Shown piece after piece: positions 15,284 through 23,966 of a stretch of DNA of 64,000 bases. The DNA is from Senimuribacter intestinalis (GTDB lineage Bacteria; Bacillota; Clostridia; Peptostreptococcales; Anaerovoracaceae), in contig CALPCJ010000007.1 of assembly GCA_943192975.1 (NCBI GenBank), forward strand, positions 62,001 to 126,000, written 5' to 3'. Position 1 is the first letter of the stretch. Every line of letters starts with the position of its first letter. A model generated the notes under the pieces. It was not told where the DNA came from. It saw only the letters and a list, made by a program, of their open reading frames with translations, and did not search any database. Both the position numbers and the translations under genes were made by a program.

Positions 15284-16030
15284 CTATAAGGTAAGCAGTT
15301 CAGGCTCACCATCATTAATAACAACAGTATTTTCATAATGCGCTGCAAGCTTTCCGTCAGCTGTAACCACTGTCCAGTCATTGAGCAACGTTTCTACTTC
15401 GTAGCCGCCCTGACAAATCATCGGTTCAATAGCAAATACCATACCGCTGACCAGTCTCGGTCCTTTTCCCGCCTTGCCATAGTTAGGAATCTGCGGATCT
15501 TCGTGCATATCTCTTCCTACGCCGTGTCCTACAAAGTCACGAATCACAGAAAATCCTGCACCCTCCGCATGTACCTGAATGGCATGAGAGATATCTGACA
15601 GTCTGTTTCCCGCTCTTGCAAACTTGATGCCTTCGAAAAAGCTTTCTCTGGTAACATCAATCAGCCTTTGTGCTTCAGGTTCAACCTTGCCGATAGCGTA
15701 AGTTCTTGCTGCGTCACTGACATAGCCTTTGTAGGTCGAACCCACATCTACGCTGACAATATCGCCTTCCTGAATGATTCGATGTTTGTCGGGAATGCCA
15801 TGCACGACCTCTTCGTTAATGGACACACATGCGCTACCAGGAAAACCACCGTAGCCTTTAAATGAGGGAATCATTTTGTTCTTACGGATGGTTTCCTCTA
15901 CATAGCGGTCGATGTCCATAGTGGACATGCCCGGTTTAATAAAGTCTTCCAGCGTTTTTAGAATATAGCCGGTAACTTTTCCGGACTCACGCATTAAATC
16001 AATTTCCTGTTTGGATTTGATGATGATCAT
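15284..16030 (-). CDS. map: Methionine aminopeptidase, type I
   Basis: 248 residues from the ATG at 16030, which sits one base after the adk stop; the in-frame GTG at 16039 lies inside adk. Pita-bread fold with the five metal ligands visible in order: the two Asp of SVDVGSTYKGYVSDAART, His of GHGVGRDMHEDP, Glu in FAIEPM, and Glu in YENTVV. It removes the initiator methionine from nascent proteins. The map-infA order within the ribosomal operon is typical of Firmicutes. Confidence 0.97.
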   Translation of the reverse strand: MIIIKSKQEIDLMRESGKVTGYILKTLEDFIKPGMSTMDIDRYVEETIRKNKMIPSFKGYGGFPGSACVSINEEVVHGIPDKHRIIQEGDIVSVDVGSTYKGYVSDAARTYAIGKVEPEAQRLIDVTRESFFEGIKFARAGNRLSDISHAIQVHAEGAGFSVIRDFVGHGVGRDMHEDPQIPNYGKAGKGPRLVSGMVFAIEPMICQGGYEVETLLNDWTVVTADGKLAAHYENTVVINDGEPELLTL

Positions 16031-16031
16031 A

Positions 16032-16679
16032 CTATTCACCTAAAGCTTTTACAATTTCAGCAAATACAGTGTCGAGAGGAAGCGCTCCATCGATAGTAAC
16101 GACATTGCCTGCCTTTGTGTAGTAATCCACCAAAGGCTTGGTCTTTTCGTTGTATTCTACGACTCTGGTTTCAACAGCATCAACCGTGTCGTCCGCTCTC
16201 TGGAACAGCTCGCCTCCGCAGAGGTCACAAATGCCTTCTTTTTTAGGAGGAATGTTTACGACATGGAAGGAAGCGCCGCAAGCCTTGCAGACTCTTCTTC
16301 CGGTAATTCTTGTAACCAGTTCTTCCTTTTCCACTTCGATATCAATCACAGTGTCAAGTTTCTGACCGTGCGCTTCTAAGAATTCATCCAGCTTTTCAGC
16401 CTGATAAACAGTTCTAGGGAAGCCGTCGAGCAGGAATCCATTCCTGCAGTCATCTGCAAGAAGTCTGTCCGTTGCTAAATCGATTACCAACTCATCTGGA
16501 ACCAATTCACCTTTGTTCATATATTCCTGTGCTTTCTTACCAAGCTCTGTTCCGTTTTTGATGTTTTCTCTGAAAATATCTCCAGTTGAAATGTGTGGGA
16601 TATTGTACTTCTCCACAATTTTCACTGCCTGTGTGCCCTTTCCGGCGCCCGGAGGGCCTAACAATACTGTTCTCAGCAT
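16032..16679 (-). CDS. adk: Adenylate kinase
   Basis: 215 residues, long-lid form. P-loop GPPGAGKGTQA near residue 8, AMP-binding region ISTGDIFRENI, and LLDGFPRT. The lid carries a four-cysteine zinc site (CKACGASF ... CDLCGGEL), common in Gram-positive enzymes. It interconverts ATP + AMP and 2 ADP. The gene lies between secY and map. Confidence 0.98.
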   Translation of the reverse strand: MLRTVLLGPPGAGKGTQAVKIVEKYNIPHISTGDIFRENIKNGTELGKKAQEYMNKGELVPDELVIDLATDRLLADDCRNGFLLDGFPRTVYQAEKLDEFLEAHGQKLDTVIDIEVEKEELVTRITGRRVCKACGASFHVVNIPPKKEGICDLCGGELFQRADDTVDAVETRVVEYNEKTKPLVDYYTKAGNVVTIDGALPLDTVFAEIVKALGE

Positions 16680-16693
16680 TTGCTCATCTCCTC

Positions 16694-17980
16694 TTATTTC
16701 AGGAATCCCTGATAGTTTCTCATAACCATCTGGTTTTCCAGTTGTTTCATTGTATCAAGCGCAACGCCTACTGCGATAAGCAGAGAAGTTCCACCGAAGT
16801 GCATTCCCTTCAATGCTGGAACAAGTACGCCTAAAATTGTTGGCAACGTTGCGATTACTGCCAGGAAAATAGCGCCTACAAATGAAAGTCTTGACATTAC
16901 TTTGTTCAGATATTCAACTGTTGCTTTTCCCGGTCTGATACCCGGAATAAATCCGCCGTTTGCTTTCATGTTCTGTGCTACTTCCACAGGGTTAAAGCTA
17001 ACTGCTGTATAGAAGTAGTTGAAGAATATAATCAGCAATACGTTAAATACTGCATATACCCATACACCCGGATTCCCCGCAGGTGACAGCCACTTAGTTA
17101 CAAACTCAGTAAAAGCAGTGCCTGGGAAGAAGTATGTGATTGTCAGTGGGAACTGCAGGATGGACAGCGCGAAAATTACCGGAATTACCCCTGCCTGGTT
17201 AACCTTTAGAGGGATATGGGTGGATTGTCCGCCGTACATCTTTCTTCCTACAACTCTCTTCGCATACTGTACAGGAATTCTTCTGGTACCCTGCTGAATT
17301 TCAATAACGCCCAGAATAACTGCAACTGCAAATACTACGAACACCAGCAGTGTTACGATGGAAAGCGCTCCATCGTTATACTGGGTCCACAGACTGCGAA
17401 GTCCGCTCGGAATTCTTGCAACGATACCGCCGAAGATAATCAGCGAGATACCATTACCGATTCCATTCTCGTTAATCTGCTCACCCAGCCACATCAGGAA
17501 TGCAGTACCTGCTGTGAGAACCAGAATAATTACTGCGAAAGAGAACCATGTCTGGTCGGTGATTGCTCTTCTGAACAGACCTACTGTCAAGCCAAGCGCC
17601 TGAATCAGCGCAAGGACGATGGTCAGATAACGAGTAATCTGCGCCATCTTCTTTCTTCCTTCCTGTCCTTCCTTTGCCAGTCTTTCAAAATAAGGGAAAG
17701 CCATGGTCAAAAGCTGGATAATGATGGAAGCCGTAATGTATGGTGTAATACTTAAAGCAAATATGGTGAACTGGCTGAAGGATCCGCCGGAAAACAGGTC
17801 GAACAAGTCGAACAATCCGGTTTCACCTGTAAACATCTGTGCCAGCGTACCTCTGTTAATGCCCGGTACAGGAATGTTGGATCCGATTCTAAAAACGACC
17901 AGCATTAACAGCGTGAAAATCATTTTGCTTCTTATTTCAGCGACTTTAAATGCCTGTGAAATAGTCTTAAGCATCTCCAT
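16694..17980 (-). CDS. secY: Protein translocase subunit SecY
   Basis: 428 residues with ten predicted membrane helices. It opens MEMLKTISQAFKVAEIRSKM, with FRIGSNIPVPGI and the plug region near the first helices. It forms the channel of the general secretion pathway with SecE and SecG and would export the signal-peptide proteins of the cobalamin operon. Starts one base after the rplO stop. Confidence 0.98.
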   Translation of the reverse strand: MEMLKTISQAFKVAEIRSKMIFTLLMLVVFRIGSNIPVPGINRGTLAQMFTGETGLFDLFDLFSGGSFSQFTIFALSITPYITASIIIQLLTMAFPYFERLAKEGQEGRKKMAQITRYLTIVLALIQALGLTVGLFRRAITDQTWFSFAVIILVLTAGTAFLMWLGEQINENGIGNGISLIIFGGIVARIPSGLRSLWTQYNDGALSIVTLLVFVVFAVAVILGVIEIQQGTRRIPVQYAKRVVGRKMYGGQSTHIPLKVNQAGVIPVIFALSILQFPLTITYFFPGTAFTEFVTKWLSPAGNPGVWVYAVFNVLLIIFFNYFYTAVSFNPVEVAQNMKANGGFIPGIRPGKATVEYLNKVMSRLSFVGAIFLAVIATLPTILGVLVPALKGMHFGGTSLLIAVGVALDTMKQLENQMVMRNYQGFLK

Positions 17981-17981
17981 C

Positions 17982-18422
17982 TTAAATCACCTCTGCCTTT
18001 CCTCCAGCAGCTTCGATTTTTTCAATTGCGCTCTTAGTAAATTTGTGTGCCTTTACTGTGATACCGATGTTCAAAGTTCCATTTCCAAGAATCTTGATTC
18101 CGTCTTTCACCTGTTTTACCATGCCTAATTCTTTCAACAGCTCAGGTGTAACTTCAGTACCAGCTTCAAATCTATTAAGATCTTCTACATTAACAATTGT
18201 ATACTCTGTTCCAAAGATGTTGGTGAATCCTCTCTTTGGAAGACGTCTGTAAAGTGGCATCTGTCCGCCTTCGAAGCCAAGTCTGACTCCGCCGCCGCTT
18301 CTGGACTTCTGACCGTTCATACCTCTGCCGCCGGTTTTACCCTGGCCGGTAGCAGTACCACGACCTCTTCTTTTGCGGTTTTTAGTGGAACCTTCTGCCG
18401 CTCTTAACTCATGCAGTTTCAT
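17982..18422 (-). CDS. rplO: 50S ribosomal protein L15
   Basis: 146 residues starting MKLHELRAAEGSTKNRKRRG at ATG 18422; an in-frame GTG at 18434 lies inside the GGGGGTG ribosome site. The Gly/Arg/Lys-rich N-terminal half (GRGTATGQGKTGGRGMNGQK) threads into 23S rRNA, followed by the globular C-terminal domain. Located between rpmD and secY. Confidence 0.97.
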   Translation of the reverse strand: MKLHELRAAEGSTKNRKRRGRGTATGQGKTGGRGMNGQKSRSGGGVRLGFEGGQMPLYRRLPKRGFTNIFGTEYTIVNVEDLNRFEAGTEVTPELLKELGMVKQVKDGIKILGNGTLNIGITVKAHKFTKSAIEKIEAAGGKAEVI

Positions 18423-18442
18423 TTTACCTTGCACCCCCTATC

Positions 18443-18622
18443 TTACAGTTCTTCTACAGTAACAAGATGTGCTACTTTTGCTACAGCACCGCGAGTTGCA
18501 GGTGTGTCAGCTAATTCGACACTTCTATGCATCTTCTTCAGTCCTAACGCTTCGACAACTTTTCTCTGTTTAGGGGAAGCGCCAATTGTGCTCTTTGTCA
18601 ATGTGATTTTTAACATAGCCAT
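18443..18622 (-). CDS. rpmD: 50S ribosomal protein L30
   Basis: 59 residues, MAMLKITLTKSTIGASPKQR to AHLVTVEEL. It contains the L30 signature KQRKVVEALGLKKMHRSVEL. The start ATG 18622 lies 8 nt after GGAGG; a second ATG two codons later is less well spaced. L30 binds 23S and 5S rRNA regions. Position between rpsE and rplO is conserved. Confidence 0.96.
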   Translation of the reverse strand: MAMLKITLTKSTIGASPKQRKVVEALGLKKMHRSVELADTPATRGAVAKVAHLVTVEEL

Positions 18623-18635
18623 GAAACGTTCCTCC

Positions 18636-19139
18636 TTATCCTAAAATTTCTTCAGGAGCTTTGCCTCTCAGCTTAGCAACTTTTTCTACAGTCATCAGGC
18701 TCTTCAGACCTTCCAAAGTTGCATAAGCCATGTTTCCAGTGTTGCTGGAGCCGATGGACTTAGCTCTCACGTCTTTGATACCTGCAGCTTCCAGTACGGT
18801 ACGTACAGAGGAACCTGCGATAACTCCGGTACCCTGTGCAGCAGGCATCAGTAAAACTTTACCTGCGCCGAAAATACCAACGTTTCTATGTGGGATAGTT
18901 GTTCCAACTGTAGGAACATATATTAAATTCTTCTTAGCATCTTCTGTTGCTTTTCTTACAGCTTCAGGAATTTCCTGTGCTTTACCAAGACCAACGCCTA
19001 CATAGCCATTGCCGTCGCCGACTACTACAGTTACGCTGAATCTCATGTTTCTACCGCCTTTAACAGTCTTAGCTACACGTCTGATATTAACGATAGTTTC
19101 TTTTAAGTCAAGCTTGGATGCATCAATGATATTACGCAT
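18636..19139 (-). CDS. rpsE: 30S ribosomal protein S5
   Basis: 167 residues with the double-stranded-RNA-binding N-terminal domain (VNIRRVAKTVKGGRNMRFSV, GDGNGYVGVGLGKAQE) and the C-terminal ribosomal fold (GTGVIAGSSVRTVLEAAGI). S5 contributes to decoding accuracy; the loop with VKGGR is where spectinomycin-resistance changes occur in other bacteria and looks wild type. Confidence 0.98.
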   Translation of the reverse strand: MRNIIDASKLDLKETIVNIRRVAKTVKGGRNMRFSVTVVVGDGNGYVGVGLGKAQEIPEAVRKATEDAKKNLIYVPTVGTTIPHRNVGIFGAGKVLLMPAAQGTGVIAGSSVRTVLEAAGIKDVRAKSIGSSNTGNMAYATLEGLKSLMTVEKVAKLRGKAPEEILG

Positions 19140-19155
19140 TCCTTATCTCCTCCTG

Positions 19156-19521
19156 TTAGAATTTTAATCCGCCTTCGCGAGCGCCATCAGCCAGTTCCTT
19201 CACTCTTCCGTGATAGAGGAAACCGCCTCTGTCAAAAGCAACAACTTCGATTCCTTTTGCCAGTGCTCTCCTTGCGATGGCTTCACCGACTTTCTTTGCA
19301 GCTTCCTTGTTTCCACCGTAACCGATTTCGGCTTTCAGTTCCTTATCAAGGGAAGATGCAGAAGCTAAAGTAACTTTGTTTACGTCGTCGATAATCTGGC
19401 AAGAAATGTTCTTGTTAGACTTGAAAACGCAAAGTCTAGGCTTCTCAGGAGTTCCGGATAAATTCTTTCTGACTCTTTCGTGTCTCTTAACACGTCTGTC
19501 GTTTCTGCTTTCTTTTGCCAT
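19156..19521 (-). CDS. rplR: 50S ribosomal protein L18
   Basis: 121 residues with a basic N-terminal tail and the conserved RLCVFKSNKNISCQIIDD and FDRGGFLYHGRVKELADGAR stretches. L18 binds 5S rRNA together with L5. It is 16-18 nt from both neighbours in the spc part of the operon. Confidence 0.98.
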   Translation of the reverse strand: MAKESRNDRRVKRHERVRKNLSGTPEKPRLCVFKSNKNISCQIIDDVNKVTLASASSLDKELKAEIGYGGNKEAAKKVGEAIARRALAKGIEVVAFDRGGFLYHGRVKELADGAREGGLKF

Positions 19522-19539
19522 TTTTCTTCACTCCTTTCC

Positions 19540-20082
19540 TTATTTAGCTCCAGCTTTTCCTTCTTTTCTGCGGATAACTTCGTCCTCGTACTTGATACCC
19601 TTTCCTTTGTACGGTTCAGGCATTCTCCAAGCTCTGATGTTTGCCGCATAGTTTCCGATAACTGCTTTGTCGATACCCTTTACTACTACAGTGGTAGCAT
19701 CAGGAACTTCTGTTGTGATTCCTTCAGGGTCTTTCATTTCTACAGGATGAGAATATCCAAGGTTCATAACCAGTGTGTCACCTTTTTTCTCTGCTCTGTA
19801 ACCAACACCGATTAACTGGAGTTTCTTCTGGTAACCTTCAGTTACGCCAACTACCATGTTGTTTACCAGTGTTCTTGCCAGACCGTGCTGAGATCTGTAC
19901 TCTCTAGCATCGGAAGGTCTGGTAAATAAAATTTCGTTTTCTTTTACTTCTACGCTGATTAATTTGCTTACCTGTTCCTGCAGCTGACCTTTCGGTCCTT
20001 TTACTGTTACAAGATTGTTTGCATCTACAGTAACTTCTACGCCGGCAGGAAGTGCAACAGGTCTATTACCTATTCTAGACAT
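19540..20082 (-). CDS. rplF: 50S ribosomal protein L6
   Basis: 180 residues with the two duplicated L6 domains. It opens MSRIGNRPVALPAGVEVTVD, and the C-terminal half has the signature PEPYKGKGIKYEDEVIRRKE. L6 lies near the GTPase centre of the large subunit. Confidence 0.98.
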   Translation of the reverse strand: MSRIGNRPVALPAGVEVTVDANNLVTVKGPKGQLQEQVSKLISVEVKENEILFTRPSDAREYRSQHGLARTLVNNMVVGVTEGYQKKLQLIGVGYRAEKKGDTLVMNLGYSHPVEMKDPEGITTEVPDATTVVVKGIDKAVIGNYAANIRAWRMPEPYKGKGIKYEDEVIRRKEGKAGAK

Positions 20083-20095
20083 AATTCATTACCTC

Positions 20096-20494
20096 CTACC
20101 ATACATAACAGATGACTTCGCCGCCAACGCCAAGCTGTCTTGCTTTCTTGTCACTGATTACACCTTTAGATGTGGAAACGATTGCGATTCCCAGACCGCC
20201 CAGTACCTTTGGTACTTCGTTAGCCTTTGCGTAAACTTTCAGACCAGGCTTTGAAATCTTCTTAATTCCTGTGATAACTCTTTCTTTGCCGGCACCGTAC
20301 TTCATCTGTACTTTGATGATGCCCTGCTTGTTATCGTCTATAACTTCGAATCCATTAATGTAGCCTTCTTCCAGTAAAATCTCTGCGATAGATTTTTTGA
20401 TTCTTGATGCAGGGATTTCAACTGTTTCATGACCTACAGTATTGGCATTTCTGATTCTTGTTAGCATATCTGCTATTGGATCTGTCATTGTCAT
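20096..20494 (-). CDS. rpsH: 30S ribosomal protein S8
   Basis: 132 residues, MTMTDPIADMLTRIRNANTV; the first ATG is favoured because it is 10 nt from AAAGGAG, and the ATG two codons on would be 16 nt away. The C-terminal STSKGVISDKKARQLGVGGE is the conserved 16S-binding region. S8 is a primary 16S binder and, in E. coli, the repressor of the spc operon. The spacer upstream contains hairpins that could be an S8 site here (see separate entry). Confidence 0.97.
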   Translation of the reverse strand: MTMTDPIADMLTRIRNANTVGHETVEIPASRIKKSIAEILLEEGYINGFEVIDDNKQGIIKVQMKYGAGKERVITGIKKISKPGLKVYAKANEVPKVLGGLGIAIVSTSKGVISDKKARQLGVGGEVICYVW

Positions 20495-20672
20495 TACAGT
20501 ATATCTCCTTTACTCTTGCGCGGTTCGAAGCGTCTAATCCTTTCTTTTTGCTGAGATCGGGGCGGTAAAATTCACCAAATCGGAGATTTGGGAATTTCTC
20601 GCACAAGACCTACCAGCGATTTCTTTCAGAAATCGGGTTAGGGCTTCGCCTTCGCACTGATTTAACGAATTC
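20495..20672 (-). other. 178-nt hairpin-containing spacer between rpsZ and rpsH
   Basis: Most spacers in this operon are 10-20 nt, so this one stands out. The minus-strand RNA holds two simple hairpins, GATTTC-TGAAA-GAAATC and CCAAATC-TCC-GATTTGG, and a GCGAAGGCGAAGCCCT stretch. No reading frame is credible. It may be a ribosomal-protein binding site (S8 controls this region in E. coli) or an RNA processing element; this is inference. Confidence 0.45.
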
Positions 20673-20858
20673 TTACCAGCTAGCTTTTCTTACGCCAGGG
20701 ATTTCACCTTTGTAAGCAAGCTCTCTGAAGCAGATACGGCAGATGCCGTATTTCTTTAATACAGAGTGAGGTCTTCCACAAAGTCTGCATCTTGTATAAG
20801 CGCGAGTGGAGTACTTCGGTTTTCTCTGCTGTTTTACTTTTAGAGATGTCTTAGCCAT
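20673..20858 (-). CDS. rpsZ: 30S ribosomal protein S14, zinc-binding type Z
   Basis: 61 residues with the CxxC-x12-CxxC zinc ribbon (RCRLCGRPH ... GICRICFREL) and the ending GEIPGVRKASW. This short C+ form is the usual housekeeping S14 of Firmicutes. S14 lies in the 30S head. The gene follows rplE by 9 nt. Confidence 0.98.
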   Translation of the reverse strand: MAKTSLKVKQQRKPKYSTRAYTRCRLCGRPHSVLKKYGICRICFRELAYKGEIPGVRKASW

Positions 20859-20867
20859 CTTAACCTC

Positions 20868-21413
20868 CTATTGCTTTTCGAACGGCATGCCCAGAAGCTC
20901 AAGCAGTGCTGCTGCTTCTTCGTCAGTCTTAGCCGTCGTCGTAAATACAATGTTCATACCTTTGATTGTGTCAACATCATCATAGTTAATTTCAGGGAAG
21001 ATTAACTGTTCCTTGATACCCATGGAATAGTTTCCTCTGCCATCAAAAGAGTTTTTGCTAACACCCTTGAAGTCTCTTACTCTAGGAAGAGAGATGTTGA
21101 AGAACTTATCAATAAATTCATACATGTTATCCCCTCTCAGAGTAACTTTTGCTCCAACTGGCATGCCCTGTCTCACTTTGAAGTTAGCGATGGACTTTTT
21201 AGCCTTTGTTACAACCGGTCTCTGACCTGTGATCAGTCCGATTTCTTTTACGGCTGTTTCCAGAATCTTAGCATTTTCTTTTGCTTCGCCAAGACCCATA
21301 TTTATAGTAACTTTCTCCAGCTTAGGTACTTCCATTACATTTTTGTACTGGAACTTTTCCTGCAGTGCTGGGAATACTTTTTCTTTATAAGTTTCTCTTA
21401 ATCTTGCTGTCAA
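20868..21413 (-). CDS. rplE: 50S ribosomal protein L5
   Basis: 181 residues. The start codon is TTG (21413), placed 7 nt after GGAGGAG, and the protein opens MTARLRETYKEKVFPAL like other Firmicutes L5. The core VTINMGLGEAKENAK and the LRGDNMYEFIDKFFNISLPR segment are typical. L5 binds 5S rRNA and contacts P-site tRNA. Confidence 0.97.
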   Translation of the reverse strand: MTARLRETYKEKVFPALQEKFQYKNVMEVPKLEKVTINMGLGEAKENAKILETAVKEIGLITGQRPVVTKAKKSIANFKVRQGMPVGAKVTLRGDNMYEFIDKFFNISLPRVRDFKGVSKNSFDGRGNYSMGIKEQLIFPEINYDDVDTIKGMNIVFTTTAKTDEEAAALLELLGMPFEKQ

Positions 21414-21430
21414 AATCGTCTCCTCCTTTC

Positions 21431-21736
21431 TTAGTCGATTACAGCTCCGGTCTTTCTGTTGACTCTAACTTTCTTGTCGCCGTCAACTTTGTAACCGATC
21501 TTTACTGCTGCTTTTGATTTTGTATCGTAGAACATTACGTTAGAAGCGTCGATTGGACCTTCTACATGTTTGATTTCAGCCTTAGCAGTTCTTGTCTGCT
21601 TCTGGTGCTTAGTCTGAATGTTTACGCCTTCTACGATGACTCTGTTTTCTTTCGGCATAGCTTTCAGGACCTTGCCTGTTTTGCCCTTATCTTTACCAGT
21701 AATAACAATTACTGTATCGTCTTTTTTAATACGCAT
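21431..21736 (-). CDS. rplX: 50S ribosomal protein L24
   Basis: 101 residues with an N-terminal KOW motif (DTVIVITGKDKGKTGKVLKA) and the conserved RVIVEGVNIQTKHQK. L24 is an assembly initiator on 23S rRNA. Lies between rplN and rplE with short spacers. Confidence 0.98.
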   Translation of the reverse strand: MRIKKDDTVIVITGKDKGKTGKVLKAMPKENRVIVEGVNIQTKHQKQTRTAKAEIKHVEGPIDASNVMFYDTKSKAAVKIGYKVDGDKKVRVNRKTGAVID

Positions 21737-21750
21737 CTGTCAACACCTCC

Positions 21751-22125
21751 TTACAGTACTTCTGGTGCCAATGACACAATCTTCATAAAGCCCTTATCTC
21801 TGAGCTCTCTTGCAACAGGTCCGAAGATACGTGTTCCCACTGGGCTCTTGTCTTCTTTATCTTTAATGATTACTGCAGCGTTCTGGTCAAACTTTACATA
21901 GCTGCCGTCTGCTCTTCTGGCACCTTTCTTAGTTCTAACCACTACAGCCTTGACAACGTCACCTTTTTTAACGACGCCGCCTGGTGTTGCTTCTTTAACA
22001 GCACAAACGATTACATCACCGATATTCGCATACTGACGGGAAGTACCGCCCAGAATACGGATACATAAAAGTTCTTTTGCACCTGAATTGTCAGCAACTC
22101 TTAATCTAGTTTCAGTCTGAATCAT
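21751..22125 (-). CDS. rplN: 50S ribosomal protein L14
   Basis: 124 residues, opening MIQTETRLRVADNSGAKELL, with the signature GDVIVCAVKEATPGGVVKKG. L14 lies at the subunit interface and binds the ribosome silencing factor. The AGGAGG site precedes the ATG by a normal distance. Confidence 0.98.
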   Translation of the reverse strand: MIQTETRLRVADNSGAKELLCIRILGGTSRQYANIGDVIVCAVKEATPGGVVKKGDVVKAVVVRTKKGARRADGSYVKFDQNAAVIIKDKEDKSPVGTRIFGPVARELRDKGFMKIVSLAPEVL

Positions 22126-22139
22126 GATTTGGTGCCTCC

Positions 22140-22400
22140 TTATTTAACTTTCTCTACGATGTTCACAAGTCTCCATCTCTTGTCTTTGGACAGAGGTCTT
22201 GTTTCCATAATTCTAACTTTATCGCCAATCTGGCATTCGTTGTTTTCATCGTGAGCCTTCACCTTCTTGGTTCTTTTTACAGCTTTGCCGTAAAGGGAAT
22301 GTCTTACGAAGTCTTCGATTGCAACAACTACAGTCTTATCCATCTTATCGCTTACTACGATGCCGACTTTAGTCTTTCTTCTGTTTCTTTCAACTGCCAT
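22140..22400 (-). CDS. rpsQ: 30S ribosomal protein S17
   Basis: 86 residues, OB fold, with RRKTKVGIVVSDKMDKTVVV and the conserved RIMETRPLSKDKRWRL. S17 is a primary binder of the 5' domain of 16S rRNA. Confidence 0.98.
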   Translation of the reverse strand: MAVERNRRKTKVGIVVSDKMDKTVVVAIEDFVRHSLYGKAVKRTKKVKAHDENNECQIGDKVRIMETRPLSKDKRWRLVNIVEKVK

Positions 22401-22418
22401 AATTTACATCCTCCTTTC

Positions 22419-22622
22419 TTAAGCCTGAACCTTTTCCAGTTCTTTTTCTCTTATGATAGTTTTCACTCTAGCGATGTTTCTCTTTACTTCTCTCATTTTA
22501 ACAGGGTTTTCAAGCTGGCCTGTTACGTGCTGGAATCTCAAGTTGAACAGTTCTTTTTTCATCTTTTCCAGCTCAGCTGCGAGCTCGATTTCTGTCATTT
22601 CTCTCATTTTCTTTAATTCCAT
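22419..22622 (-). CDS. rpmC: 50S ribosomal protein L29
   Basis: 67 residues, an all-helical hairpin (EIELAAELEKMKKELFNLRF, MREVKRNIARVKTIIREKEL). Its ATG shares an A with the TAA of rplP (TAATG), so translation is coupled. L29 is at the tunnel exit where trigger factor and SRP dock. Confidence 0.98.
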   Translation of the reverse strand: MELKKMREMTEIELAAELEKMKKELFNLRFQHVTGQLENPVKMREVKRNIARVKTIIREKELEKVQA

Positions 22623-23053
22623 TATGCTTCACCACCCTCTGCTGCGTTTTCCTTGATGGCAAACTTACATTTAACAGGTAACTTGTGCATAGCAAGTCTC
22701 ATAGCTTCTCTTGCCTGTTCTTCAGTTACCCCCTCAATCTCAAACATGACTCTGCCAGGTTTTACAACTGCTACCCAGTACTCAGGTGCACCTTTACCGG
22801 AACCCATACGTACTTCAGCAGGTTTCTTTGTTACTGACTTGTGTGGGAAAATCTTGATATATACTTTACCACCTCTTTTGATAGATCTTGTCATGGCAAT
22901 ACGAGCTGCCTCGATCTGATTGGAGGTGATCCATCCACATTCCTGTGATACCAGGCCATATGCACCGTAGGTAATTGTATTGCCCTTGGTTGCTACGCCC
23001 TTCATTCTACCTCTATGAACTCTTCTGTGTTTAACGCGCTTTGGCATTAACAT
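22622..23053 (-). CDS. rplP: 50S ribosomal protein L16
   Basis: 143 residues opening MLMPKRVKHRRVHRGRMKGV, with KIFPHKSVTKKPAEVRMGSG and the C-terminal region characteristic of L16. It lies near the A site and is needed for late large-subunit assembly. The start follows GGAGG by 9 nt. Confidence 0.98.
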   Translation of the reverse strand: MLMPKRVKHRRVHRGRMKGVATKGNTITYGAYGLVSQECGWITSNQIEAARIAMTRSIKRGGKVYIKIFPHKSVTKKPAEVRMGSGKGAPEYWVAVVKPGRVMFEIEGVTEEQAREAMRLAMHKLPVKCKFAIKENAAEGGEA

Positions 23054-23079
23054 GGCTTTGTTCCTCCTTTCTTCAGTGC

Positions 23080-23949
23080 TTATTCTTCAGTAGCTTCTGC
23101 AGTTTCCACTGCTGCTTCTACCTGTGGTTCTTCTACTTTTTCTACCTTCGGAGTCTTTCTAACTCTTGGGTTTACAGCTTTCGGCGCTTCGTGTCTGTCG
23201 CCGCGATCATTTCTCTTTCTGTCGCCGCGTCTGTCGTTTCTTCTTCTGTCGCCGTCTTTCTTGCCTCTTCTGTCTCTCTTTTCGCGCTTTTCTTCGCGAA
23301 CAGGGCTCTGTAATCCCTTGTCGAGGATTTCTCCGTGGTTGATCCATACTTTGATACCGATCTTACCATAAGTGGTGTCTGCTTCTGCAAACCCATAATC
23401 GATATCAGCTCGAAGAGTGTGGAGAGGAACGTTACCTTCGCTGTACTTTTCACTTCTAGCGATTTCAGCACCGCCCAGTCTTCCGGAGCAGAGAACTTTG
23501 ATTCCCTTTGCGCCAGCTTTCATGGTTCTGCCCATTGCCTGTTTCATGGCTCTTCTGAAAGATACACGTCTTTCTAATGCCTGTGCGATGGACTCAGCTG
23601 TCAGCTGTGCATCGAGTTCAGATCTTCTAACTTCTTCGATGGAAATCTCTACTTCTTTCTTTGTCATTTTAACCAGTGCAGCCTTCAGTTCTTCAACGCC
23701 GTTGCCGGAACGTCCAATTACCATACCAGGTCTTGCAGTTAAAACGATGACTCTGATTTTGTTTTCTGCAGCTCTTTCAATTAACACTTTAGAAACGCCT
23801 GCAGCATATAATTTTTTCTTTACGTATTCTCTGACTTTGTTATCTTCAACCAGCATGTCTGCAAAGTTGTGCTTGTTTGCATACCATTTGGAATTCCAGT
23901 CTTTGATTACGCCCACTCTCAATCCATGTGGACTTACTTTCTGACCCAT
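23080..23949 (-). CDS. rpsC: 30S ribosomal protein S3 with a long charged C-terminal extension
   Basis: 289 residues; ordinary S3 is about 210-235. Residues 1-215 are the usual KH domain (GMVIGRSGNGVEELKAAL) and S3 C-terminal domain (GAKGIKVLCSGRLGGAEIAR). The remaining ~70 residues are first Arg/Asp/Lys-rich (REKRDRRGKKDGDRRRNDRR), then Glu/Val/Ala-rich to the end (VEAAVETAEATEE). S3 lines the mRNA entry channel and has helicase activity, so a basic tail could contact mRNA (inference). No frameshift is involved; the tail is in frame with a normal stop. Confidence 0.96.
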   Translation of the reverse strand: MGQKVSPHGLRVGVIKDWNSKWYANKHNFADMLVEDNKVREYVKKKLYAAGVSKVLIERAAENKIRVIVLTARPGMVIGRSGNGVEELKAALVKMTKKEVEISIEEVRRSELDAQLTAESIAQALERRVSFRRAMKQAMGRTMKAGAKGIKVLCSGRLGGAEIARSEKYSEGNVPLHTLRADIDYGFAEADTTYGKIGIKVWINHGEILDKGLQSPVREEKREKRDRRGKKDGDRRRNDRRGDRKRNDRGDRHEAPKAVNPRVRKTPKVEKVEEPQVEAAVETAEATEE

Positions 23950-23966
23950 TCAATGAACCTCCTATC

